From NCBI GenBank assembly GCA_003647605.1, contig QMND01000009.1, forward strand, positions 1 through 12,150: 12,150 nt of DNA, given 5' to 3'. The position numbers were made by a program, and so were the translations under genes. This DNA is from Candidatus Shapirobacteria bacterium (GTDB taxonomy: Bacteria > Patescibacteriota > Microgenomatia > UBA12405). Within the stretch, counting starts at the first letter, position 1. Every line of letters begins with the position of its first letter. Positions 1 through 6,606 of the stretch are shown here, in pieces. The notes beneath the pieces are model-generated. The model was not told the origin of the DNA. It saw only the letters and a program-made list of their open reading frames with translations, and made no database searches.

Positions 1-42
1 TTTAATATTTTTTTTAATTTCATTTTTTTATTGATACTACTG

Positions 43-81
43 TTGATAATGGTTTGGGCGCGCGCACCAAACCATTATCAA
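43..81. repeat. 15-bp perfect stem-loop after the last surface-protein gene
   Basis: Positions 43-57 are perfectly complementary to 67-81, separated by a 9-nt alternating purine-pyrimidine loop (GCGCGCGCA). The stem lies 16 nt past the stop of the gene at 98-1171, so it probably forms the 3' end of that operon's transcript. It is not a textbook intrinsic terminator: neither strand has a T-tract directly after the stem, and the minus-strand continuation is A-rich. It may stabilise a 3' end, act with Rho, or be a dispersed palindromic element. The rest of 1-97 is A/T-rich and I see no gene in it. Confidence 0.6.
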
Positions 82-97
82 AACACAACTGACATCT

Positions 98-1171
98 TTA
101 ATAAATATCAGCGTCGTAGTAATCCATCAGACCGGTGTCGAACAGTGTGTCTGTTGGCATTGACCCTGTCCATTCAGTAAACCCTGTAGCTAATCCACCA
201 ACTGTTCCAAAATTACCTGGAACTAACCAAACTTTGGCGTTAATTAGGTTTCTGTTGAGTTCAACCGAATCTTGCAGACCTGTTACATTACCTGAAATAT
301 GAGCTAAAACTACAGCTTCGCTTTCGCGATCTGCCCATGTCCAACTATTGTCTGGAGATTCCCAAGCTATCAAGGTGTAATCGCCACTAATACCTGCAGT
401 CGTTAAACTGTAGTCAAAAGTTCTATCCCGAACAGAATAGCCTAGAGTGGCCGAAATACCGTCCCAAACATGGTGGGGATCTGCGCCATTGGCCTCATAT
501 TTGTTCTCTAAGACTAAAACTGATTTACCTAGTTGTTCGGCTTCGAAACGAATATCGAAGGTCAAGGCATCACCTTGATATTCATTACCAGCTTCTTCAT
601 CCATATGATAACTCTGCATAACTTTTAAGTACCAGCCAGCAGGAACCATACCTAAAGACATTTTGTCATTCCACAGAGTGGACAGTTTGACATCGTCGCT
701 ATCTAAATAGATGGTCTCCCACCAAATGCGCTCACCTGTAGTATCTGGATTACCATTATAAAGTTCGACTCTCATGTCGTATTTTATTTGAGTTCCTAAA
801 TTATCTATAGGAGTATTACTAGAACATTCACTGGTTGATTCGTCCCAAGTTCCGCCTTCGGCTAAACATTCAGGCTCACTAGTATCAACATTGAAGTGAT
901 CATTGTTGTAGAGAACTTTAAAAATGTTAGCAGGGTTAGAACCTGTGTTGTGAATTATATAGTCCAAATAATCAACTTGACCAGGTTTCATATCAATCAA
1001 ATTCATTTGAGTGTTGGACAATTCATTAACAGCGATATCAATAGTGCCAGTATCAATTCTATTTCCCAAAACTTGTTCTTCATCAGTAAACCAAGCTCCT
1101 GATTTAGCAACACCATAAGCAGAACTGATTACTAATGTAAGAATTAATATACTTTTTAATATTTTTTTCAT
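98..1171 (-). CDS. Secreted SipW/TasA-type surface protein (357 aa)
   Basis: Probable exported surface or fibre protein. Residues 1-26 form a Lys-rich n-region (MKKILK), a hydrophobic core (about 7-22) and a likely cleavage after KSGA. WFTDEE and, a little later, the GTIDIAVNE strand motif follow, the pattern of SipW-dependent TasA/camelysin precursors. Residues 55-85 (MKPGQ, then HNTGSNP) fit the first beta-sandwich strands of that family. Only two Cys are present (102, 116). Residues about 218-318 form a second module (ENK, DGI, TFDY, GISG, AKVWLVP) shared with the 652-residue protein at 2013-3971. It is the last gene of the cluster. It has a perfect Shine-Dalgarno core but 22 nt from the ATG, and an AT-rich hairpin further upstream, so it may be expressed separately. 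The exact role, structural or adhesive, is unknown. Confidence 0.8.
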   Translation of the reverse strand: MKKILKSILILTLVISSAYGVAKSGAWFTDEEQVLGNRIDTGTIDIAVNELSNTQMNLIDMKPGQVDYLDYIIHNTGSNPANIFKVLYNNDHFNVDTSEPECLAEGGTWDESTSECSSNTPIDNLGTQIKYDMRVELYNGNPDTTGERIWWETIYLDSDDVKLSTLWNDKMSLGMVPAGWYLKVMQSYHMDEEAGNEYQGDALTFDIRFEAEQLGKSVLVLENKYEANGADPHHVWDGISATLGYSVRDRTFDYSLTTAGISGDYTLIAWESPDNSWTWADRESEAVVLAHISGNVTGLQDSVELNRNLINAKVWLVPGNFGTVGGLATGFTEWTGSMPTDTLFDTGLMDYYDADIY

Positions 1172-1194
1172 AATTTTTGTTTTTTAGTTTTCAC
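1168..1194 (-). other. Possible 8-codon upstream mini-ORF overlapping the next start (ATGA)
   Basis: A GTG at 1194-1192, embedded in the Shine-Dalgarno-like AAGGAGGTGA, opens a frame reading M-K-T-K-K-Q-K-L. It stops at a TGA that overlaps the ATG of the surface-protein gene in an ATGA arrangement typical of translational coupling. The ribosome-binding core touches the GTG with no normal spacing, so initiation there is doubtful. It could equally be an accident of A-rich sequence. Confidence 0.2.
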
Positions 1195-1200
1195 CTCCTT
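1191..1200 (-). promoter_or_regulatory. Consensus Shine-Dalgarno sequence unusually far from its ATG
   Basis: The minus strand reads AAGGAGGTGA, fully complementary to a standard 16S rRNA 3' end. The GGAGG core is 22 nt from the ATG at 1171, far beyond the usual 5-10 nt. No ATG, GTG or TTG lies at normal spacing, and an in-frame TAA between the two blocks a longer version of the gene. It is the only strong Shine-Dalgarno sequence I see before any gene in the window. Confidence 0.6.
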
Positions 1201-1201
1201 T

Positions 1202-1222
1202 TTATAATTTTATAAATTATAA
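1202..1222 (-). repeat. AT-only 9-bp hairpin upstream of the Shine-Dalgarno sequence
   Basis: TTATAATTT and AAATTATAA form a perfect 9-bp inverted repeat around a 3-nt centre, just upstream of AAGGAGGTGA. As RNA it would be weak and temperature-sensitive. As DNA it contains TATAAT, which could serve as a -10 box for the downstream gene, but I find no convincing -35 box. Confidence 0.4.
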
Positions 1223-1224
1223 GT

Positions 1225-1255
1225 AAAAAAATGGATTTTAGTTACAACTAAAATC
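1225..1255 (-). terminator. Weak intrinsic terminator/attenuator at the end of the 249-aa gene
   Basis: On the minus strand a 9-bp stem (1247-1255 with 1234-1242, loop TGTA) is followed two bases later by seven T's (1231-1225). The stem is A/T-rich with only two G-C pairs and contains the TAA stop of the gene at 1238-1987. It would at best partly terminate transcription before the last gene. Confidence 0.4.
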
Positions 1256-1987
1256 GTCGTTGTTATCAGCTTGTTCGATGTTAAAGCTAATATCGGCAGT
1301 AAGCGAATCTGTTTGGCTTTTGTTATCGACCAAACTACCATCACAAGTTAAAGTGTTGGCGTTTTGATCTACAGTCAAAGCACCGTAGCACCAATATAAA
1401 CTGATATAACGAGGTTGATCGTGGACTAAGGCGGAAGTGCTAGGGACATTAAGAGGGTAAGTTTTACCATCTAAGATATCACTGGCAGGACCTTCTATAT
1501 TGGAAAACAGATGACTTTCTCCGCTGTCCCAAACCCCATCATTGTTACTATCGTCCCAAGCGAAAAAATGTATTTGAGATGAGAGTTCCCCTGTAGCAGG
1601 ACCCTGTCCACCACAAGTAGGATTGGCCTCATCAATGGCTTCAGGGGTGGTACATGAGACATCGTCATCAATCATATTGTCGATAGTGGCGCAGGCGTAA
1701 GCATCTGTGTCAAAAACTTTTACGCCAATGGTGCTAACACCATAATCACCAGGCATTAGAGATGAGAAGTTGAAGAATTTTTGATTTGTTAAATCTGTAA
1801 AATCCCAAGACGGGGCGGTCTCTCCGTTTTTGGAAGTGGTGGCACTGATTTGTAAGTTTAAAGATCCGGCTGAAAGGACATTGCCTTCACTTTTTTCTGT
1901 ATCACTAAAAAAAGCACGAGAGAGAGCAAATCCGGAAACTCCAAGAAGACCGAGGAGCAAGAAAAGTTTTGTTATATTTTTTTTCAT
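1238..1987 (-). CDS. Secreted SipW/TasA-type six-cysteine surface protein (249 aa)
   Basis: Probable exported structural surface protein. MKK n-region, hydrophobic core 8-22, likely cleavage after ALSRA (25), then FFSDTEKSEGNVLSAGSLNL, a near-ideal SipW/TasA/camelysin start. LMPGDYG at 77-83 is the usual Pro-Gly turn of this fold. Six Cys (99, 112, 125, 200, 215, 248) match those of the N-terminal half of the neighbour at 2013-3971 with nearly the same spacing, suggesting three disulphides outside the cell. Residues 145-157 (DDSNNDGVWDSGE) look like a calcium-binding Asp/Asn loop. It follows its larger paralogue by 25 nt and is probably co-transcribed; no Shine-Dalgarno sequence precedes the ATG. 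The pair looks like a tandem duplication. Secretion class is well supported, biological role inferred. Confidence 0.82.
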   Translation of the reverse strand: MKKNITKLFLLLGLLGVSGFALSRAFFSDTEKSEGNVLSAGSLNLQISATTSKNGETAPSWDFTDLTNQKFFNFSSLMPGDYGVSTIGVKVFDTDAYACATIDNMIDDDVSCTTPEAIDEANPTCGGQGPATGELSSQIHFFAWDDSNNDGVWDSGESHLFSNIEGPASDILDGKTYPLNVPSTSALVHDQPRYISLYWCYGALTVDQNANTLTCDGSLVDNKSQTDSLTADISFNIEQADNNDDFSCN

Positions 1988-2012
1988 TGTTATTTATTTA
2001 AATATTTAATAA

Positions 2013-3971
2013 TTAATTAATTGTAAAGTTGATATCGCCTTGTAAAACAGTGGCCCAATTTCCTTGATGGAAACTTTCTTCTGTCAAAGACATTTTAAGA
2101 TGATAGCTGGTCTGATCTAGTGACATATTATGACAGCCAAATCTTTCAATTTCTCCATCGACTTTATCGGCAGGACAAAAGTTAACGGCAGGATGAGCTG
2201 AATCTGGTTGGGTTAGATAGGAATCACTACTAGTGTCGCAAACCCCACCGCCACAACGAAGGACATGGTAACTGTTGTCGGCCACAATAGTTTTTGAAGC
2301 ATTACCGTTAGAATCAGCCGTAAAATAATCAAAAACCAAATAACCAGCTATACATTCTTTGTTAGGATCATTGTCGGCTAGGGCTTTGTTGGCTTCATAT
2401 TGAGCATCGGTTCTGTTGTTGTTAACAGCTGAGGCCGAACAATTAAGACACGTCCAGCGACCTTGATAGCCGATATATTCATTGGCACTATCGTCACCAT
2501 TAGTCTGGTTTATACAAGTAGGAATACCAGTAAACTTAGTTTGGTAAGTGGCATAGGGTTTGAGACCGGTGGCAGTGATTTGACCTTGAAGTTGAGAAGA
2601 TGGAGAAACATAAGAAAAGTTGACATTGGCCTGACTATAATTGTGTTGGTAAGCATATTGGCTGTTAATTTCCGGACCTAACTGGTCAATTGAAATTGAT
2701 TGTTGACCAACCACTTGTCCAGTTGGAGGTGGAGAACGAGTATAGTTAACTCGATATCCAGCTTCATCATAGTCCAAAAGCCAAAGAGAACTATAAGAGT
2801 TTACTTTATGTTCAGTTTCATTATATTGACCACAGGGAATTAGCCATATTTTAGCACCATACATATTGTCTGGTGTATTATTTGGATGATTTTGATCATC
2901 TGGATTTGGCAAGTCAGTGCCTATGTCTTGAGAACCAGTTAAAGATAAATTGCCGTTTGTATCGGGAATTCCTCTGTTAATAAGAAAGCCTGTTTTACCT
3001 GTTAATCCATTTCCGGGCCAATCATCGGCGTAATAAATTAAACATTGTTCGCCAGTGATACCAACTCCTACAAAATTATAATTAAAAGTTGGGGCTATTG
3101 GTTCATATTTTAAAACCCCCCTAATACCATCGCTTGTATTTGGTGACCCTTCTGGTTTGTTTTCCATAATATAAGTAGTTGGGTTGTTTAAGAAAAGGTT
3201 TTTGGAACAGACGAAATTCGAGTTGTTTTGGGATTGGGTGGAGTAGAAACTAATTTTGCCTTTAAGGTCGTCTGTCTGGGAAGCGTTGTCAGTAGGAAAA
3301 CCATCGCAAGTGTAGCCAGAAGGACTGGTTGGGTCTAAGTTAATATGTCCGTAACACCAGGCCTGACCCAAATAAAATTCTTGGTTAGCAGGTAGTGGAC
3401 CAGCGGTTGATAGGAGGTTGGTTTGAAAATCAGCCAAACTAATCGGCTGACCATTAAAAACATCTTTAGCTTGACCATTTAATATAATGTGCTCGTTACC
3501 TTGGATAATCCCATCACCGTCATCGACCCAAAAAACAAATTCGAGTTGTTGACCCAATTCTCCATCAAAATAGTCATCGTTGTTTTCTGAACATTCTGTA
3601 TCAACTTTCAATTCGTTGACCTGACAACTACCGTCGTCGTCTGAATTTAGTTTGAGTTCAACACACAACCAAGACGAACTGTCATTGACTTTTAGACCAA
3701 TTTTATCGGTACCGTAGTCTCCAGGTTTTAGATTTTGGAAGTTGAAAAATAGGTCAGAAGAAGTTAAATCTTTAAAGGCCCAACTTGATTGCGACCGAGA
3801 CTGACCATTGAAAGAACTTTGATTGTCGACAAGTAAATTGATAGCTCCAGCTCCTAAAACATTGGTAGTGCTTTTTTCTACATCTCTAAAAAAAGCCTTA
3901 GAAACGGCAAAGACTAAACCACTGATGAATACCAGAACTATAACTTTTTCTAAAATAGCCTTTAATTTCAT
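2013..3971 (-). CDS. Large multidomain SipW/TasA-type surface protein (652 aa)
   Basis: Probable exported cell-surface protein, first gene of the surface cluster. I use the ATG at 3971: it gives MKLKAILEKV, matching the Lys-rich starts of its neighbours, whereas the in-frame TTG at 3983 would lie only 3 nt from the predicted transcription start. Residues 1-26 are the signal peptide (cleavage near SKA), followed by FFRDVEKS and NVLGAGAINL. Residues 27-256 are paralogous to the 249-aa neighbour, with six equivalent Cys (103, 116, 127, 206, 222, 255) and an acidic loop DDGDGIIQGNE (150-160). Residues about 265-385 carry the ENK/DGI/AKIWLIP module also found in the 357-aa protein. Residues 425-485 contain a GLKPYATY segment like a fibronectin-III or similar beta domain. 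The Cys-rich end (486-652; ten more Cys including 310 and 380) I do not recognise. No membrane anchor or sortase motif is visible at the C-terminus. Confidence 0.8.
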   Translation of the reverse strand: MKLKAILEKVIVLVFISGLVFAVSKAFFRDVEKSTTNVLGAGAINLLVDNQSSFNGQSRSQSSWAFKDLTSSDLFFNFQNLKPGDYGTDKIGLKVNDSSSWLCVELKLNSDDDGSCQVNELKVDTECSENNDDYFDGELGQQLEFVFWVDDGDGIIQGNEHIILNGQAKDVFNGQPISLADFQTNLLSTAGPLPANQEFYLGQAWCYGHINLDPTSPSGYTCDGFPTDNASQTDDLKGKISFYSTQSQNNSNFVCSKNLFLNNPTTYIMENKPEGSPNTSDGIRGVLKYEPIAPTFNYNFVGVGITGEQCLIYYADDWPGNGLTGKTGFLINRGIPDTNGNLSLTGSQDIGTDLPNPDDQNHPNNTPDNMYGAKIWLIPCGQYNETEHKVNSYSSLWLLDYDEAGYRVNYTRSPPPTGQVVGQQSISIDQLGPEINSQYAYQHNYSQANVNFSYVSPSSQLQGQITATGLKPYATYQTKFTGIPTCINQTNGDDSANEYIGYQGRWTCLNCSASAVNNNRTDAQYEANKALADNDPNKECIAGYLVFDYFTADSNGNASKTIVADNSYHVLRCGGGVCDTSSDSYLTQPDSAHPAVNFCPADKVDGEIERFGCHNMSLDQTSYHLKMSLTEESFHQGNWATVLQGDINFTIN

Positions 3972-3992
3972 AAACGAAAACAACTAAAATTT

Positions 3993-4021
3993 AATAAACA
4001 AAGCTGACAATCAAATGTCAA
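3993..4021 (-). promoter_or_regulatory. Promoter P2 for the surface-protein operon
   Basis: Minus strand: TTGACA (4021-4016), 17-nt spacer, TTTATT (3998-3993; 4 of 6 to TATAAT). Predicted start is near 3986, giving a leader of about 15 nt before the ATG at 3971. It lies just past the terminator at 4034-4061, the right place to start the operon. Confidence 0.5.
4005..4020. promoter_or_regulatory. Inverted repeat over the P2 -35 box, possible operator
   Basis: TGACA and TGTCA are separated by 6 nt, and one arm is the -35 hexamer itself. A dimeric regulator bound here would block P2. Half-sites are only 5 bp, so chance is possible. Confidence 0.3.
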
Positions 4022-4033
4022 ATGGGGCAAGTA

Positions 4034-4061
4034 AACAAAAAATCCCCCGTCAAGGAGGATT
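4034..4061 (-). terminator. Intrinsic terminator between the nusA-infB operon and the surface genes
   Basis: Minus strand: AATCCTCC (4061-4054), loop TTGAC, GGGGGATT (4048-4041), an 8-bp stem with one G-U pair, followed by TTTTTTGTTT. The U-tract and G/C core make it a strong terminator in the minus direction. On the plus strand the corresponding pair is a C-A mismatch and no T-run follows, so it is one-directional. It can end both the nusA-infB transcript and any RNA started at 4099. Confidence 0.85.
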
Positions 4062-4066
4062 AAAAG

Positions 4067-4096
4067 TTAAGAATAAAAAATATATTGATTATTCAT
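4067..4096 (-). CDS. Predicted leaderless 9-codon mini-ORF before the terminator
   Basis: An ATG at 4096-4094 follows the P1 -10 box by 9 nt and opens a frame M-N-N-Q-Y-I-F-Y-S ending in TAA. The predicted start nucleotide would be the first A of AAG-ATG, the same geometry seen at hrcA. The terminator stem begins 5 nt after the stop, so a ribosome on the ORF could affect folding, as in a leader-peptide attenuator. No run of a single regulatory codon is visible. It may be a chance ORF in a small RNA. Confidence 0.3.
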   Translation of the reverse strand: MNNQYIFYS

Positions 4097-4105
4097 CTTT
4101 AAGAG

Positions 4106-4134
4106 ATAATAAGAGTACTGATGATAAATGTCAA
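4106..4134 (-). promoter_or_regulatory. Consensus promoter P1 upstream of the mini-ORF and terminator
   Basis: Minus strand: TTGACA (4134-4129), exactly 17 nt, TATTAT (4111-4106; 5 of 6). The hexamers and spacer length are identical to those of the hrcA promoter. Predicted start is 4099. Transcripts would either stop at 4061-4034 after about 65 nt or read through into the surface-protein operon. P1 and P2 also share TTGACATTT at the -35. Confidence 0.6.
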
Positions 4135-4163
4135 TAGTTTGATAGATTGTGTTAGGAGAAAAC

Positions 4164-5117
4164 TCAACTGATACCAACTGGGTTGGCTTTGTTCTGACCA
4201 GCGTTAGTTGGAGTAATGGATCCACTTTTTTCGACCGCAGTTATAGGCAACGGATTGTTAACCGGTGTTTGAGGTTGAGTCTGAGGCATAGCCATATTTT
4301 GAGACATCATAGCTGGTTGAGCCATGGGAGTAGCTGGAGCTGGTTGAGTAGCTCTCAAACAAATAGCACCAGCTTCAAAACTTTCAGGAGAAACATTAAC
4401 AGCAAAAGATTGGGTTGAAACCCTCAAAGCAATTAACAAGTTTTTACCAGAATCCATATCTAGAGGCATACCTAACATAGGCAACAAAAAGGTGAAAATT
4501 TCAGAAAAAGGAGCACTGGGATCAATCAAACTGGCCTTAGCCCATGGTTTTTCGACTTTGATAGGTGAAATAAAAACCCAATCGCCTCTTTTAACTATGT
4601 CAGCTTTATCACCCAAAGCTGTTTCGTCACCCAACATAAAACATAAATCAGCTGGAGCTGATTGATTTTGAATAGCAATTTTATCATTACTAATTTGCTC
4701 TGAACCATCTTTGGTTTTGACAACCAAATTAAGATGACCACCATCGTCGTTGTAGGAAACTTTATCAATTTGATCAAGAGGGTGATTAACAGTAATGGTT
4801 AAATCACCGGTTTCAATTTTGTCAGTTAATAAATCTAAACCGCTTAGTTTAGAATAATTATTATCGGTTTTTTGAGGACAAAAAACACTGGCCTGAATAT
4901 TTTTCTTTTTAAAGGCCAAGGCCATGGCTAAAGCCGAGGCAATAGCATCAATATTAATTTGAGGCACAACAATCATAATACTTTTGGCCGTATCTGTCAG
5001 TTTTTTAATTTCTGTGATATTGTAATGTTTCATAATTCCTGAATTATTGCTAATTTGAGGACTAACAAAGGTTTGGGCAGTTCCATTTTGTATATTTAGT
5101 CGATTGTTTGACTGCAC
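4164..5117 (-). CDS. Degenerate DHH-phosphoesterase-like (NrnA/RecJ-related) protein, probably catalytically dead
   Basis: Residues 47-80 (IMIVVPQINIDAIASALAMALAFKKKNIQASVF) recall the first strand-helix of DHH proteins, where HxxPDxDAxGS is expected; here His and the first Asp are lost and only D57 remains. DLCFMLGDETALGD (157-170) fits the next Asp strand, and LLIALRVSTQSF plus SPESFEAGAICL (227-254) match the NrnA TDT-x-SF / TPETF region without the catalytic Asp. No DHH triad is visible. A Pro/Gln/Met/Ala-rich, probably disordered tail covers 256-317. Position directly after infB matches where nrnA-type genes often sit. Start: the frame opens at a GTG one base after the infB stop, but residues 1-28 look unconserved. 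An ATG at 5033 (MKHYNITEIKK), preceded by AGGA and by AATAAT 9 nt upstream, is at least as likely. Family assignment is by eye. Confidence 0.7.
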   Translation of the reverse strand: MQSNNRLNIQNGTAQTFVSPQISNNSGIMKHYNITEIKKLTDTAKSIMIVVPQINIDAIASALAMALAFKKKNIQASVFCPQKTDNNYSKLSGLDLLTDKIETGDLTITVNHPLDQIDKVSYNDDGGHLNLVVKTKDGSEQISNDKIAIQNQSAPADLCFMLGDETALGDKADIVKRGDWVFISPIKVEKPWAKASLIDPSAPFSEIFTFLLPMLGMPLDMDSGKNLLIALRVSTQSFAVNVSPESFEAGAICLRATQPAPATPMAQPAMMSQNMAMPQTQPQTPVNNPLPITAVEKSGSITPTNAGQNKANPVGIS

Positions 5118-5118
5118 T

Positions 5119-6573
5119 TTAGTTTTTGTTATAGGCTATTATAACATCACTTATTTTAAAGTCAATGTATGGTTTAAAAACCATACCACATTCTTGTCCA
5201 GCCTTGATCTTATCTACCTCTTGTTTGGCTTGTTTTATGCCGTGAATACGACTATCTTTAATAATTTCATCTCCTCGTTTTAGATGGATTTTATCCCCTT
5301 TTGACAAAGTCCCTTTAGTGCAACTTAAACCAGCTATACGAACCTTATTGATATTAAACTCAGCTTTAATAACAGCTTGTCCTAAAATGTTCTCGTCTAT
5401 AGTAGGTTCTAACATTTTTAAAACCTGTCCCTGAACCTCTTCGATGATTTCATAAATAATTTGAGATTCAAAAATTTGGATGTTTTCGTTTTTGGCCAAA
5501 TTACGAATAAATTTAGGGGCATTAAGATTAAAAGCAAAAATCTGGGCTGAAGCGTTTTTGGCTAAAAATATATCATTATCAGTAATAGGACCAACACCTG
5601 AAGAGATAATGTTTATGTTATTGGTAAAATTATTAAGCAATGCTTCTAAAGTTCCCTTGGTGTCAGCCTTGACAACAATGTTTAAGCTCTTTTCGGCTGA
5701 ATCTGGCTTGGCTGGTAAATCAATGGACTGTTGACTGTCATTAGTAGTAAGAGCCTGAAGTTTGGAAGTAATTAGAACCGAAGCTGTAGGTAGAAAAGAA
5801 AAGGCCATTATTTGAACTGGTGTAGCTGGTCCAGCTTGAGAGATAGGTTGACCGTTGTAGTCCAACAGAGATTTAATTTTGGCTTGATGTTGACCAATAA
5901 AAATCGTGTCACCTAATTTTAAAATACCTTTTTTAACCACGGCTGTTAGAATAGGACCTTTTTGTTTGTCTAGTCTCGATTCTATGACGATGGCTTCTAA
6001 TTCGGCCTTATCTTCCATTTTTAACTCCATAATCTCAGCATTTAGCAAAATAACTTCTAAAAACTTGTCTATGCCTTCGCCTGTTTTGGCAGATAAAGGA
6101 ATGGTGGCAATTTGACCACCAAATTCTTCTGGAACTAGATCTTGCTCTGATAATTCAGCCCTGACTTTATCCAAATTAGCAGTGGGTAAATCAACTTTAT
6201 TGAGAGCAACAATAACTGGAGTATTAGATTGTTTAATTAGTTTGATTGATTCCTTAGTTTGAGCCTTAACACCTTCAGTGGCCGAAACAACTAGAACAAC
6301 TAAATCACTAATGGAGTTGCCTCTAGCTCTCATGTCCATAAAAGTGGCATGGCCTGGAGTATCTATAAAGGTGATTAGTTGGGGCTGTTTATTGTCATTA
6401 GAGACATCGACTTGATAAGCAGAGATGTGTTGAGTAATTCCACCGCTCTCCTTGTGCCAAAGCCTTGAAGACCTTATTTTATCTAAAAGAGTAGTTTTAC
6501 CGTGGTCAATATGTCCCATTAAGGTAACGATTGGTGGCCGAAATGTTGTCTTTTTTTGTTGTTTCATATTCAT
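5119..6573 (-). CDS. infB: Translation initiation factor IF-2, minimal form
   Basis: GTPase that brings initiator tRNA to the 30S subunit and drives subunit joining. G motifs: P-loop GHIDHGKT (20-27), switch region GITQHISAYQV (45-55, Ser replacing the usual Gly), DTPGH (71-75), NKVD (125-128), SAK (161-163). Domain II spans about 188-270, domain III about 296-385, and the initiator-tRNA-binding C-terminal domain about 390-484 with ECGMVF near the end. At 484 residues it begins about 16 residues before the G1 motif, lacking the long N-terminal domains of E. coli-type IF-2. The reading frame is intact. A second Met two codons in is an alternative start; no Shine-Dalgarno sequence is visible for either. 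It follows nusA by 33 nt and runs within 1 nt of the next frame, so all three are probably one operon. Confidence 0.97.
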   Translation of the reverse strand: MNMKQQKKTTFRPPIVTLMGHIDHGKTTLLDKIRSSRLWHKESGGITQHISAYQVDVSNDNKQPQLITFIDTPGHATFMDMRARGNSISDLVVLVVSATEGVKAQTKESIKLIKQSNTPVIVALNKVDLPTANLDKVRAELSEQDLVPEEFGGQIATIPLSAKTGEGIDKFLEVILLNAEIMELKMEDKAELEAIVIESRLDKQKGPILTAVVKKGILKLGDTIFIGQHQAKIKSLLDYNGQPISQAGPATPVQIMAFSFLPTASVLITSKLQALTTNDSQQSIDLPAKPDSAEKSLNIVVKADTKGTLEALLNNFTNNINIISSGVGPITDNDIFLAKNASAQIFAFNLNAPKFIRNLAKNENIQIFESQIIYEIIEEVQGQVLKMLEPTIDENILGQAVIKAEFNINKVRIAGLSCTKGTLSKGDKIHLKRGDEIIKDSRIHGIKQAKQEVDKIKAGQECGMVFKPYIDFKISDVIIAYNKN

Positions 6574-6606
6574 AGATAGTGCTAGTAAGGCAGATTTGTT
6601 TTAAGC

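Noticed and set aside
3981..3983. TTG as start of the large surface protein
   Set aside because: The ATG 12 nt downstream gives a standard Lys-rich signal peptide and a sensible distance from the predicted transcription start.
4149..4418. Plus-strand 89-codon open frame
   Set aside because: Antisense to the C-terminal tail of the DHH-like gene; Ser/Arg/His-rich translation follows from the repetitive opposite strand, with no domain.
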